This document shows, piece by piece, positions 41,796 to 51,993 of a stretch of 64,000 nt of DNA. The notes below the pieces were generated by a model. It was not told the origin of the DNA and did not search any database. It saw nothing but the letters and a program-made list of their open reading frames with translations. Each line of letters opens with the position of its first letter. Positions within the stretch are counted from its first letter, which is position 1. The translations under genes and the position numbers were made by a program. The stretch is from Hymenobacter lucidus (GTDB lineage: Bacteria > Bacteroidota > Bacteroidia > Cytophagales > Hymenobacteraceae), in contig NZ_JAJADR010000004.1 of assembly GCF_020447265.1 (NCBI RefSeq), positions 434,001-498,000 of the forward strand, in the 5' to 3' direction.

Positions 41796-44700
41796 ATGAT
41801 ACACCGACGACTTCTCGTCCCCGGCTGGCTGGGGCGCGTTACCCTGCTGTGGCTACTGGCCTGGCTGGGAGCCGCCTTTGCTGCCCGGGCTCAACAGCCC
41901 CTCGACTACGCCGAATACTACCTCGATACCGACCCCGGCTACGGGCGCGGTACCCGCGTACTATTCCCGGCGGCTGCCGCCGCGCAGGACCATACGTTTA
42001 CTGCCGACTTTTCGGCCGCCACGCCCGGCATTCATACGCTGTATGCGCGGGTACACGCCAAGGGTGGCCGCTGGAGCCAGACGCTGGTGCGCTCCTTTCT
42101 TAAATCGAGTACCGCCTCCGGCAGCGGTACACCGCCCAACATCACCCAGGCCGAGTACTATCTGGATACTGACCCCGGCCTGGGCCAAGCCACGGCCCTG
42201 CCCGTAACAGCCACTCGGCAGCTCGACCAGGTGTATACCCTGGACCTGAGCGCGCTGCCAGCCGGCGTGCACACTCTCAATGTGCGGGTGCGGGACGCCA
42301 ACAAGCACTGGAGTCTGACCTACAGCCAGTCGTTTCTAAAGATGGGCAACGCCAGCGGCAACGGTACCGCGCCCAACATCACCCGGGCCGAGTATTATAT
42401 CGACAGCAACCCCGGCCTGGGCCGGGGCACCGCGCTGCCGGTAACCTCCGGCGCCAGCATCGACCACACTTACAGCCTCGACCTGAGTGCCTTGACGCCG
42501 GGCGTGCACACCATCAACGTGCGCACGATGGATGCCAACAAGCACTGGAGCCTGACCCACACGCAAAGCTTCCTGAAAATGGGCAGCAATAGTGGGAGCG
42601 GTACCGCGCCCAACATCACCCGGGCCGAATACTACCTCGATACCGACCCCGGCTACGGGCGCGGCACGGCCATCAGCGTCACGCCCGGCCAGAGCATCGA
42701 CCAGGTACAGACGCTGGATCTGAGCGCCGTAGCGGGTGGCGTGCATACCATTAACGTGCGGGTAAAGGATGCCAACGGTCGTTGGAGCCTGACCCACAGC
42801 CAGACGTTCCTGAAGGTGACTTCAGACGGCTCGAGCAGCCCGGCCCCCCTCATTACCAAGCTCCAATACCAGGTAATGCGTGGCACGACGGCCGTGACGG
42901 CGCCCGAAACCTACGTGCTGCCGGTGGCCACGCGGGCCAATAAGGTGGACGTGACCTTCTCGCCCCAGCTCTGCCTGACGGAAGCCGGTGCCTACGTATT
43001 GCGTGTGTCGGCGGTGGATGCCAATGGCAAACCGTCGTTGGCCTACGCCCACCCGTTCAGCATCACGGCGCCCACCAAGTTTCAGCCCAACCTGCCGGAT
43101 ACCCTGCAGGCCTGTTCGGGCCAGCCCGTCACGCTGACGTCGGCCGCGGCCGGTGCCGGCAGCACCTACCGCTGGAACACCGGCGAAACCACCCAGTCGA
43201 TTACGGTGAATACGGCCGGCCGCTACTTCGTGGACGTGACCAGCGCCGGCGGCTGCGTAGGCACCGACACGACGCGGGTGCTGTTTACCCCCGGCCCCGT
43301 AGTAAGCCTGCCCGATACCACGGCTGCCACCTGCGGCGCAACCAGCGTGACGCTGGACGCCGGCGCCGGCTTCGGTAGTTACCTGTGGAGCACCGGCGCT
43401 ACGACGCGCACCATCACCACCGCCACGCCGGGTGCTTACTCGGTAACGGTGACGGGAGCCAACAGCAGCAGCAGCTCCTGCTCGGCTACGGCCGGCACCT
43501 ACGTGGTGATTCCCCGTGCCGATATTGCCCAGGCCAACCAGACCGTGTGCACGGGTACTACCGTAGCGCTTTCTCTGAATGGCCCGACCAACGGCACTAT
43601 CCGATGGAGCACCGGCGAAACGACGGCCAGCATTTCGGTGAAGCCCACCATAACGACCACCTACACCGCCACGGTGAAGGCCGGTTCATACAGCTGCACC
43701 GACCAGGTGACCATCAGCATTGCCCCGCCGCTGCCCCTGAACCTGCCCGATACCACGGCCGTGGCCTGTGGCGCGAGCAGCGCAACGCTGGACGCCGGCG
43801 CGGGAGCTTCGTCCTACCTCTGGAGTACCGGCTCCACGGCCCGCAGCATCAGTGTGAGCACGCCAGGCTGGTACAAGGTGACCGTGATGGGTGCCTGCCA
43901 GCAGAAGGATAGCACCTACGTGGTGCTGCCCAACGCCGATATCGTGCAGAACAACCAGACGGTGTGCTCCGGAACCAGTGTAAACCTGACCTTGCGCACG
44001 CCCATTAACGGCACTATTCTGTGGAGCACGGGCGAAACGACGGCCAGCATTTCCGTAGCGCCCACGATGACGACCACCTACACCGTGACGGTCAAAGTGG
44101 GCTCGAAGGTGTGCACTGACCAGGTGACCATCACCGTAACGCCGGCTCCGACGGTGTCCCTGCAGCCCTTTGCGGCCGTGTGTGCCAACCCCGGCAGCGT
44201 ACTGCTGACCGGTGGCTCGCCGGTGAGCGGCACCTACAGCGGCCCCGGCGTGAGTGGCGGCTACTTCACGCCGACTACGGCGGGCGTGGGTACGCATACT
44301 ATCACCTACAGCTACAACCAGAACGGCTGCCCGGCTTCGGCAACGCAGACCATTACGGTGAACCCGCTGCCGGTCGTGACTTTCGCCGTGCCGGGTCCGG
44401 TGTGCCGCGAAACGGCCGCCTTTGCCCTCACGGGCGGCGCGCCTACGGGCGGTACGTATAGCGGTCCGGGCGTAACCGGTGGGCAGTTCAATCCGGCTGC
44501 GGCCGGCCCGGGCCTGCACACGCTGACCTACACCTACACTAACGGCAGCGGCTGCGCCAACACCGCTACCCAGACTATCGAAGTGCTGCCCAAGCCCGTC
44601 TTTGCCGCCAGCGACTCGCTGGTGTGCGCGGGCCAAAGCGTGACGCTGCGCGTAACGGGGGCCGGGGCCGGCGCTACCTACGTCTGGAGCACGGGTGCCA

Positions 44701-47700
44701 CGACCAGTAGCATTACCGCCACGCCAACGGTGCAGACGACCTACTCGGTAACGGTGACCAACGGTGCGGGCTGCTCCTACACGTTCACTCAGAAAGTGCG
44801 CATCAATCCGTACACGGCCACGCCGGGCATGGTAAGCCAGATGCAGCCCGTGGACAACTCCAACGGCCTGAGTTTGCCAATTTCCTTCTCCTGGGCTCCG
44901 GCTACGGGCGCGGCTTCGTATGAGCTGTTTATCTGGCCGGCTGCCGGCACTCAGCCTACGCAAGCCACAGTGCCTAACATTAACACGCTGGCCTATACCT
45001 ACAGCGGCGCGTTGCCCTACGGCCAGCCCTACAAGTGGCGCGTGGTAAGTGTGACGCCCTGCGGCCGTACCGAAGGACCAGTTCAGACCTTCCGTCTGCG
45101 AGAGCTGCCCGATATTCGCGTCACCAACATCGTGGTGCCCGATACCGTGTACGCCGGCCAGACCATGGAGCTGAGCTGGAACATAACCAACTCGGGCGCC
45201 GGCAGCACGCTGGCCCAGCAGTGGAGCGACCGGGTGTATATTTCCCAGGATTCAACCTTCAGCAGCGCCGCTACGGTGGTTGGAGCCCGGGGCAATACTA
45301 CCTTTTTGCAGCCCAACGGCACGTATATTACCACGGCTACCTTCCCGGTGCCGTACTCGCAGGCCGGCCGCTACTACGTGTTCGTGAAAGCCGATGACTA
45401 CGGTCAGCTGCCGGAAACGAATGAGACGAACAACCGCCGCCGCGCCGCCGACCGGGTACTGGTCATCGTGCCCGAAACCCCGGACTTCGCGGTGGAAAAC
45501 TTCGTGTCGCCGCCCGACAACTCGGTGGGCAACTCAATGGTGCAGCTGCGCTACCGGGTGTACAACCGCGGCACAGTGGCCAGCACGGTGCCCCGCGTAG
45601 ATCAGTATTTCATTTCGCCGGATACCATTCAGAACATTGCCGCCAACACCGCCCAACTGGCGCTGGGCCCCAATGCCCTGCTGCTAGGTTCCCAGACGGT
45701 GACGGATACCCTGCTGCCCGGCGGCTACTACCAGCGCACGGTGAACCTGCGGATTCCGCACACGCAGTACGGCACGCGCTACTTCTACGTGTACACGGAC
45801 GCCAACAACGCCGTGTTTGAAACCGCCTCGACCAACAACGCCAACGCCCCGGTAGCGGTGAACATCATTCTGCGGCCCCCGGCTGATCTGGCCCCGTTCC
45901 GCTTGTCGGTGCCGGCCAATACGCTGGCGGGTACGAGCATGAACATCACCTGGGACGTGCGCAATACCGGCCTGAACGTGCCGGTGGAAACCTACTGGGC
46001 CGATAAGTTCTGGCTGAGCAAGGACGCCACGTTCAACCCGGCTACGGCCACCGAAATCGGGGTCTACAACGTCTTCAACGGCGACACGCTGGCCCCGAAC
46101 CACCACTACCGGCGCACTATTGCTCTGAACATTCCCAACGGTATGTCGGGTCAGTACTACGTGTACGGCAAGGCGGATTTCGTGCAGAATAAGGAAGGCG
46201 GCAACGTGTTCGAGTACACCTACGAAGGCAACAACCTGATCCGCTCGGCCAGTCCCGTTACCATCGGCCTGACTTATGCCGACCTGGCCCCGGCTGCCTT
46301 CACGGGCCCAAGCACCGTGGATGCCTTCGAAACCTTCACGGTGAACTACACTATCCGTAACACCAGCAACGCCGTGGGCAATGCCACTGGCACCTGGAAC
46401 GACGTGGTGTACCTGCACCAGCGCAACGGCGGCAACGCCTATTGCACCACGCTGGGCACGGTTTCGCACACCGGTCCGCTGGCTCCTGGCCAGACCTACA
46501 CTGGCTCGATGACCCTTACGATTCCGCGCTGGGTAGACCCGGGTGAGTACGACCTCGTGCTCAAAACCGACGCCAACGGCAGCGTGTACGAGTACGACTT
46601 CGAGACCAACAACGAGCAGCGCGTGGCCTTCACCTACCGCTACTCCGACGACCTGCGCGTGACGGCTCTGACGACCACCGGCGCGGCCTACTCGGGCCAG
46701 TCGGTGCAGGTAAACTGGACCGTCGACAACCAGGGCGCATTCCGCACGCTGGCTACCGGCTGGTACGACCAAGTGTTCCTGTCCAAGGACAACGTGCTGG
46801 ATGCCTCTGACCTGAACCTCTCTACGGTGCAGCGCAACGGCGAGCTGGCAGTAGGCGGCAGCTACGCGGCCCAGGCCACGGTGAAGCTCCCGCACGGCTT
46901 GCAGGGCAGCTTCTACGTCATTGCCAAAACCGGCAACCGTAACGGCTGGAGCTGCGGCTACACCAGCTCCCCGGTGCTGGTTGATACTAACCTGGCCAAC
47001 AACGTGCGCACGGTGGCGCTGCCCATCACGCTCACACCGCCCGCCGACCTGGTGGTACAGTCCGTCACTTTCCCGACCGATGTCGTGGCCGGGCAGCAGG
47101 TGCAGATTCCGTTTGCCATCAAAAACCAGGGCACCGGCGCCACGCTGGAAGGCAACTGGAACGACGGTATCTACGTGAATACGGCTCCCACCGTGAACGG
47201 TGCTACCCGCATCGGCAACTACAACCGGGTGGGTACCCTGGCCGGTGGCGCTTCGTACTCGACGCTGCTGAACGTGACGGTGCCGGCGTATCTGTCGGGC
47301 AACTACTACATTTTCCTCGTGGCCGACAACTCTCAGAGCAACGGCTACTCGCCCACAACCTTGTGGGGTGGAGCGGTGCAGTACGGCACGGTGTACGAGC
47401 ACGAGCAGGAGCTCAACAACATCGAGCAGGGCAGCCTGCTGATTCGGGTGCCGCAACCGGCTGACCTGGTGGTAACGGCCGTGGCCGTGCCCGGCAACAA
47501 GAAGCTGGGCGAAACCATGACGGTGCACTACTCGGTGAAAAACCAAGGTGCCAACCCCGCCGTGGGTCTGCTCAAGGACGGCCTGTTCCTCTCGCAGGAT
47601 TTGGTTGTGGACGGCGCCGTGGACAAGCTCTTTGCCTCCAGCACCCGCAACCTGACCATTCAGCCCAACCAGACGATTACCGGCGTGGTGAAAAACCACG

Positions 47701-50700
47701 TGCAGGCTATTGAGCCCGGTACCTACAACGGGCTGATGGCTACCAACCTCTTCGACGACATCTACGAAGGCCCGGCCAACAATAACAACGTGCTGGCCGC
47801 CGGCAATTCGCTGAACATCGGCGTGGATGAGCTGGCTTTGCGCACCAATACCGCCTTCAAGCTCGACCTCGACTCGATGGTGTATTATAAGGTGACGCCG
47901 GGCGCGGACAAGGACATGCTGCTCAAGCTGACCAGTAACCAGCCGTTTGGTCAAAACGAGGTGTACGTGGCCCACAACCGCGTGCCCACGCCCGCTAGCT
48001 ACGACTTTATCTACACCGACCAGGTGAGCCCCAACCAGGAGCTGCTGATTCCGACCACCCAGGCCGGACCCTACTACATCCTGGTGAAGACGCCCTACGT
48101 GTACGCCGGTCTGCAAACGGCCACCCTGTACGCCGATACCCTCGGCTTCCAGGTGCGCTCCATCACCGCCGACCGGGTGGGCCAGGGCCGCGTGACTACG
48201 CAAGTGTTGGGCGCCGGCTTCCGCAAGGGCATCACCCGCTTCTACCTGACCAAGGGCACCAGCCCAACGGTGGTAGCCGAAGCCCGGGTGCTTAAGTTCC
48301 GCAGCAGTGTGGAGCTGACCCTGCGCTGGCAGCTCGACTCGGTAGCCGTGGGTCAGTACAACGTGGTGGCCGAAAACGGCACCAAGCGCGTGCAGCTCAC
48401 CAATGGCCTGACCGTGGAGCCCCGCCGCGCCCTGTCGGTGGACTTCGCGACCATCATTCCGAAGACCATCCGGGCCGGTACCAGCGGCAACTGGACGTAC
48501 TTCCTCAAGAACACCTCCAACGTGGACGTGCCCTACTGGGAGTTCCAGTACAACCTGCCGTCTGGCTCCAACCCCGTCATCACGCACACGCCTAACGTGC
48601 GCAAGAAGTCGGATTTCCACGCCGGCGCGGGCTCTAATACGCCCAACAACCGCCTGGAAGACGGCCTGACTGAGGTGCTGCCCTTCGTGGCCCAGGATCT
48701 GGTGCCGGATGAGGTTATTCAGGTCAATATCCGCCTGACGCCCCAGCGCGTGGGTCAGTACCCCGTCGTTTGGAACCAGGCCGCTATGACCGAGGAATGG
48801 TATTCGCGCCAGACCCTGGACCACATCAGCCGCTACCGGCAGGCCGTATTGGCCCAGCCGGCCCAGTACCCGACCGGCGTGGTGGCCCTGGCTACCAACC
48901 AAGTGGCTTGGCAGGACAGCCTGCAGAACTACTACTCGAAAGCCGGCTTGCTGGATAAGAGCTGGATTGGCCGCAACGCCCGCACGGGCTACACGGCCAA
49001 GTCGGAAACCGTCAGCATCCCCGGCGGCATCTGCGGCGACTATGGCATCACCGAGTGTCCCCGCTCGTTCCGGCCGGATCCGTTCAGTGCCGTGGGCTAC
49101 CCCAGTGCTCTGATTGGCTGCGCCGACTCGATTGTGTTTACCTACAAAGGCCGCGGCCTCTCGTGCACCGAAGTAGTAGGCTCCAGTGACCCCAACCTGA
49201 TTGTGGGCCCCGACGGGCTCGGCAAGCGCAAGATGGTGGGCGTGCAGCAGACCCTGAACTACCAGGTGCAGTTTGAGAATGACCCGCTGATTGCCACCGC
49301 GCCGGCCCAGGTCGTGCGGGTGCAGGTGCCGCTGAGCAGCGCCTACGAGCCCCGCTCGTTCCGCGTGGGCTCCTTCGGCTGGGGCAAGTTCAGCTTCGAC
49401 GTACCGGCCAATACCTCGACCTACACCCGCACCCTCGATATGCCCGACTCGCTCGGCTACGACGTGCGCGTGCTGGGTACTATCGACGTGGTAAACCGCC
49501 GCCTGCTGTGGCAGATGGAAACCATTGACCCCGCCACCGGACTCGCGCCGGAAGACCCCAACAAGGGCTTCCTGCTGATTAACGACTCCACCGGCCGCGG
49601 CCAGGGCTTCGTCAACTACCTCATCAGCGCCTCGGCCAATGCCTTCACCGGCGACACGCTGGCGTCGCAGGCCAGCATCGTGTTCGACTCCAACGGGGCC
49701 ATCAAAACCAACAGGTGGTGGAACATCCTCGATGGAGCCGCCCCGAGCAGCCACGTCAACACGCTGGCCGTCCGCCAGGCCAGCACCTCGGTGCAGCTGA
49801 GCTGGACCGGCGGCGACGACCCCAACGGCTCGGGCCTGCGCAGCTACGCGCTGTACGTGGCCCGGGATAAAGGCGCTTTCGAGCAGGTTGAAGCCCGCCT
49901 CTCCGGCAACTCCTACACCTTCGTAGGGGAGCCCGGCGTGCGCTACGACTTCTTCACCCTGGCCACCGACAGCACCGACAACCGCGAGGCCATGAAGCTC
50001 GTCGGCGACACCTACACCGTCATCGACGACGCGCTGGAAGTATTCGATTTGGTGCATAACCAGTGCCTGGTGACGGATACTATCGTCAGCACCGGCGCCG
50101 GCCAGTGGCAGCGGTTGTACAAGGACGGCAAGGTGGTAGCCGCCATCAACGACCGGGGCCGCGCCCTGGGCAAGGTGGCCGTGCAGTTCAGCGTAATGGA
50201 AGGCAGTCCCGCCCGTTCCATGAACAGCATGGAGGTAATGGACCGCAACTGGCACGTAGTGGCGCAGAACCCATTTGTGGGCGGCTCGGTGGATGTGCGT
50301 TTCTACGGTCTGAAAACCGAGTTTGACCGCCTCAAAGCGGCCAACGACGGCGACGCCAACGACGTGCAGAAGCTCACCGACCTGCGCCTGACCCAGTACA
50401 GCGGCCCGAACGAGGACTGTGTGCTGAGCAACAACACGCTCAGCGGCCCAGCCACCGAAGTGCGCCTGCTCACACCTACGACTACGGCCGTGGATACTGA
50501 GCCGTACTTCGTGGCCGAAGTCACGGTAACGGACCACTTCTCGGAGTTCTACCTCAACGGCCCCGCCACGCCGCTGCCCGTGCAGCTGACCAAGTTCACC
50601 GCCACGCTGCAAGGCAAGGCGGTGGCCGTCCGCTGGCACACGGCCCAGGAGCGCAACAGCCACTACTTCGCCGTGGAGGCTACCAACGATCCGCAAGCCG

Positions 50701-51137
50701 GTTTCCGGGAAATCGGACGGGTACAGGGCAAAGGCACTACGAGCAGCGCCAGCAGCTACGAGTACCTCGATACCCAGCTGCCCGCCGCCGGTGGCCTGCG
50801 CTACTACCGCCTGCGTCAGGTTGATGTCGACGGCACCACGGCCTACTCGCCCGTAGCCACCGTGATGCTGGAACAAGCCAAGCTGCAGGTGCAGGCTCAC
50901 CCGAACCCCTTCCGTAGCTCGGAGCTGGAAATCAGCATCGAAGCGCCGAAAGCCGGAGTGGCCGAGCTGCGCGTGGTAGACCTGGCCGGCCGCACCGTGT
51001 TGGCCCGCACCGTGAAGCTCACTGCCGGCTCGACTACGGTAGCACTGCCCGAGTTGGCACCTCTGCCCACCGGCATGTACCTGCTCACCACCAAACTGGG
51101 TGAGTCGGTGCAGCAGCAGAAGCTGGTGAAGGAGTAA
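41796..51137 (+). CDS. Giant T9SS surface protein with CARDB and Ig-like repeats
   Basis: This 3113-residue (about 320 kDa) exported protein has a signal peptide to ~32 (AAFAARAQQ). Residues 39-~340 are four tandem 79-80-residue repeats each opening AEYY(L/I)D. At ~435-1000 come PKD/Ig-like modules with W-STGETT and cysteine pairs. At ~1020-1100 is a fibronectin III-like module (ISFSWAPATGAASYELFIW). At ~1105-2000 are about seven CARDB repeats ('ADL.V..V..P....AG....', 'G....A.W.D.V/Y.S.D'). Further Ig/PPC-like and fibronectin-like parts (SWTGGDDPNGSGLRSYALYV) follow. The last ~80 residues (HPNPFRSSELEISIE to MYLLTTKLG) are a T9SS sorting domain. It is likely a surface adhesin for attachment or gliding. 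A perfect terminator follows. Confidence 0.88.
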   Translation: MIHRRLLVPGWLGRVTLLWLLAWLGAAFAARAQQPLDYAEYYLDTDPGYGRGTRVLFPAAAAAQDHTFTADFSAATPGIHTLYARVHAKGGRWSQTLVRSFLKSSTASGSGTPPNITQAEYYLDTDPGLGQATALPVTATRQLDQVYTLDLSALPAGVHTLNVRVRDANKHWSLTYSQSFLKMGNASGNGTAPNITRAEYYIDSNPGLGRGTALPVTSGASIDHTYSLDLSALTPGVHTINVRTMDANKHWSLTHTQSFLKMGSNSGSGTAPNITRAEYYLDTDPGYGRGTAISVTPGQSIDQVQTLDLSAVAGGVHTINVRVKDANGRWSLTHSQTFLKVTSDGSSSPAPLITKLQYQVMRGTTAVTAPETYVLPVATRANKVDVTFSPQLCLTEAGAYVLRVSAVDANGKPSLAYAHPFSITAPTKFQPNLPDTLQACSGQPVTLTSAAAGAGSTYRWNTGETTQSITVNTAGRYFVDVTSAGGCVGTDTTRVLFTPGPVVSLPDTTAATCGATSVTLDAGAGFGSYLWSTGATTRTITTATPGAYSVTVTGANSSSSSCSATAGTYVVIPRADIAQANQTVCTGTTVALSLNGPTNGTIRWSTGETTASISVKPTITTTYTATVKAGSYSCTDQVTISIAPPLPLNLPDTTAVACGASSATLDAGAGASSYLWSTGSTARSISVSTPGWYKVTVMGACQQKDSTYVVLPNADIVQNNQTVCSGTSVNLTLRTPINGTILWSTGETTASISVAPTMTTTYTVTVKVGSKVCTDQVTITVTPAPTVSLQPFAAVCANPGSVLLTGGSPVSGTYSGPGVSGGYFTPTTAGVGTHTITYSYNQNGCPASATQTITVNPLPVVTFAVPGPVCRETAAFALTGGAPTGGTYSGPGVTGGQFNPAAAGPGLHTLTYTYTNGSGCANTATQTIEVLPKPVFAASDSLVCAGQSVTLRVTGAGAGATYVWSTGATTSSITATPTVQTTYSVTVTNGAGCSYTFTQKVRINPYTATPGMVSQMQPVDNSNGLSLPISFSWAPATGAASYELFIWPAAGTQPTQATVPNINTLAYTYSGALPYGQPYKWRVVSVTPCGRTEGPVQTFRLRELPDIRVTNIVVPDTVYAGQTMELSWNITNSGAGSTLAQQWSDRVYISQDSTFSSAATVVGARGNTTFLQPNGTYITTATFPVPYSQAGRYYVFVKADDYGQLPETNETNNRRRAADRVLVIVPETPDFAVENFVSPPDNSVGNSMVQLRYRVYNRGTVASTVPRVDQYFISPDTIQNIAANTAQLALGPNALLLGSQTVTDTLLPGGYYQRTVNLRIPHTQYGTRYFYVYTDANNAVFETASTNNANAPVAVNIILRPPADLAPFRLSVPANTLAGTSMNITWDVRNTGLNVPVETYWADKFWLSKDATFNPATATEIGVYNVFNGDTLAPNHHYRRTIALNIPNGMSGQYYVYGKADFVQNKEGGNVFEYTYEGNNLIRSASPVTIGLTYADLAPAAFTGPSTVDAFETFTVNYTIRNTSNAVGNATGTWNDVVYLHQRNGGNAYCTTLGTVSHTGPLAPGQTYTGSMTLTIPRWVDPGEYDLVLKTDANGSVYEYDFETNNEQRVAFTYRYSDDLRVTALTTTGAAYSGQSVQVNWTVDNQGAFRTLATGWYDQVFLSKDNVLDASDLNLSTVQRNGELAVGGSYAAQATVKLPHGLQGSFYVIAKTGNRNGWSCGYTSSPVLVDTNLANNVRTVALPITLTPPADLVVQSVTFPTDVVAGQQVQIPFAIKNQGTGATLEGNWNDGIYVNTAPTVNGATRIGNYNRVGTLAGGASYSTLLNVTVPAYLSGNYYIFLVADNSQSNGYSPTTLWGGAVQYGTVYEHEQELNNIEQGSLLIRVPQPADLVVTAVAVPGNKKLGETMTVHYSVKNQGANPAVGLLKDGLFLSQDLVVDGAVDKLFASSTRNLTIQPNQTITGVVKNHVQAIEPGTYNGLMATNLFDDIYEGPANNNNVLAAGNSLNIGVDELALRTNTAFKLDLDSMVYYKVTPGADKDMLLKLTSNQPFGQNEVYVAHNRVPTPASYDFIYTDQVSPNQELLIPTTQAGPYYILVKTPYVYAGLQTATLYADTLGFQVRSITADRVGQGRVTTQVLGAGFRKGITRFYLTKGTSPTVVAEARVLKFRSSVELTLRWQLDSVAVGQYNVVAENGTKRVQLTNGLTVEPRRALSVDFATIIPKTIRAGTSGNWTYFLKNTSNVDVPYWEFQYNLPSGSNPVITHTPNVRKKSDFHAGAGSNTPNNRLEDGLTEVLPFVAQDLVPDEVIQVNIRLTPQRVGQYPVVWNQAAMTEEWYSRQTLDHISRYRQAVLAQPAQYPTGVVALATNQVAWQDSLQNYYSKAGLLDKSWIGRNARTGYTAKSETVSIPGGICGDYGITECPRSFRPDPFSAVGYPSALIGCADSIVFTYKGRGLSCTEVVGSSDPNLIVGPDGLGKRKMVGVQQTLNYQVQFENDPLIATAPAQVVRVQVPLSSAYEPRSFRVGSFGWGKFSFDVPANTSTYTRTLDMPDSLGYDVRVLGTIDVVNRRLLWQMETIDPATGLAPEDPNKGFLLINDSTGRGQGFVNYLISASANAFTGDTLASQASIVFDSNGAIKTNRWWNILDGAAPSSHVNTLAVRQASTSVQLSWTGGDDPNGSGLRSYALYVARDKGAFEQVEARLSGNSYTFVGEPGVRYDFFTLATDSTDNREAMKLVGDTYTVIDDALEVFDLVHNQCLVTDTIVSTGAGQWQRLYKDGKVVAAINDRGRALGKVAVQFSVMEGSPARSMNSMEVMDRNWHVVAQNPFVGGSVDVRFYGLKTEFDRLKAANDGDANDVQKLTDLRLTQYSGPNEDCVLSNNTLSGPATEVRLLTPTTTAVDTEPYFVAEVTVTDHFSEFYLNGPATPLPVQLTKFTATLQGKAVAVRWHTAQERNSHYFAVEATNDPQAGFREIGRVQGKGTTSSASSYEYLDTQLPAAGGLRYYRLRQVDVDGTTAYSPVATVMLEQAKLQVQAHPNPFRSSELEISIEAPKAGVAELRVVDLAGRTVLARTVKLTAGSTTVALPELAPLPTGMYLLTTKLGESVQQQKLVKE
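41910..42830 (+). repeat. Four tandem ~238-bp coding repeats
   Basis: Repeat units starting at codons 39, 119, 198 and 277 of the giant protein encode AEYY(L/I)D(T/S)(D/N)PG(Y/L)G and end HWSLT-(S/T)Q-FLK. Units 2-4 are the most alike at the DNA level (for example CGCCCAACATCACCCGGGCC in units 3 and 4). Confidence 0.8.
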
Positions 51138-51155
51138 GGTCTTTTGCCCCGATTG

Positions 51156-51189
51156 AAAAAGCCCGTTCGCAGCTGCGAACGGGCTTTTT
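51156..51189 (+). terminator. Perfect palindromic terminator after the giant gene
   Basis: A 34-bp perfect palindrome (17-bp arms) with A5/T5 ends begins 18 nt after the stop codon. It works in either direction. Confidence 0.93.
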
Positions 51190-51235
51190 GCTTTATATGG
51201 GTGCGCGGACGTACGCGTATTGTTCTGGCGTTGCG

Positions 51236-51399
51236 CCTCACCCCCTGACCCTCTATCCGAAAGAGGAGAGGGGACACCGATTTTGCTACAGATGTATTGG
51301 TCTCTTGTATGCTATTAAATTAAGGGAGTCCTGCGCATCTGTGGCTCCTGCTCTCCTTTTCGGAGAGGGGGCTGGGGGTGAGGCAAACCATTAGCGCCA
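51236..51399. repeat. Two-armed C/G-rich inverted-repeat element
   Basis: Outer arms (51236-51285 and 51351-51399) share TGCGCCTCACCCCCTGACC against GGCTGGGGGTGAGGCA. Each arm carries an internal CTCT/GGAG hairpin. It resembles 4424-4561 in design and fills the gap between convergent genes. Confidence 0.7.
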
Positions 51400-51429
51400 G
51401 TTGTACGATTTGACACAAAGCCGCAACCC

Positions 51430-51978
51430 TTACGCCCGCATCGGGACCAGAATAAAGGTGCCGCGCAGGCATTGCCGGAAGCCCTGGCGCTGGTTGTCGC
51501 GCTTTAGGTCGACGGTGCGGTAGCGGTGGTTCAGGCCCCGCTCACTCACAATCATGATGGTGTAGCCGCGGCTGCGCACGAGGTAGCGCCGGGCGTTAAG
51601 GGGCTTCACTGTATCGGTAAGGTCGGCGGCGCTGCCCGCCGGGACGGCAAAGGCCGACGCCGAATAGTGCGCCGGCCAGGTGGTGCGGGCCACAATGTCG
51701 TGCACCTGCCAGAGGTGGCGCATAGCGGCGCGGGCCCCAATCGTCTCGCCGCAGTGCCGGCACACGCGGGCGTCGGTGAGTAGAAGCTGGCGCTTCTGGC
51801 GCAGCTCCCGCAGCATTTCGGGCAGTTCGGCTTCCCGGCGCCGCCGCACCACGCTGGTTACGGCCGAGAATAATTCTCCTTCGCTCACCCCATACTTATG
51901 CTGCAGAATATCCAGCGTGTGGGCGCTGAGCATGCCGAAGGACAGCAAATCTTCAAGGTCGGTGAGCAGAGTGGGCAT
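51430..51978 (-). CDS. Unknown protein with C2H2-like zinc-finger motif
   Basis: This 182-residue protein has no export signal. Residues ~73-93 read CRHCGETIGARAAMRHLWQVH, i.e. C-x2-C-x11-H-x4-H, a plausible single C2H2 zinc finger, which is uncommon in bacteria. It is preceded by a basic helical stretch (VVRRRREAELPEMLRELRQK). The C-terminal third is beta-rich and basic. A nucleic-acid or protein-binding role is possible, but I recognise no family. A long palindrome lies just upstream. Confidence 0.6.
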   Translation of the reverse strand: MPTLLTDLEDLLSFGMLSAHTLDILQHKYGVSEGELFSAVTSVVRRRREAELPEMLRELRQKRQLLLTDARVCRHCGETIGARAAMRHLWQVHDIVARTTWPAHYSASAFAVPAGSAADLTDTVKPLNARRYLVRSRGYTIMIVSERGLNHRYRTVDLKRDNQRQGFRQCLRGTFILVPMRA

Positions 51979-51993
51979 GGATAAGCTATAAAG

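Noticed and set aside
45684..50900. 1738-codon open frame antisense to the giant T9SS gene
   Set aside because: It lies wholly opposite a well-supported gene, has no domains, and is explained by high GC at third positions suppressing antisense stops. The 709- and 676-codon antisense frames at 2097-4226 and 59485-61515 are rejected for the same reason.
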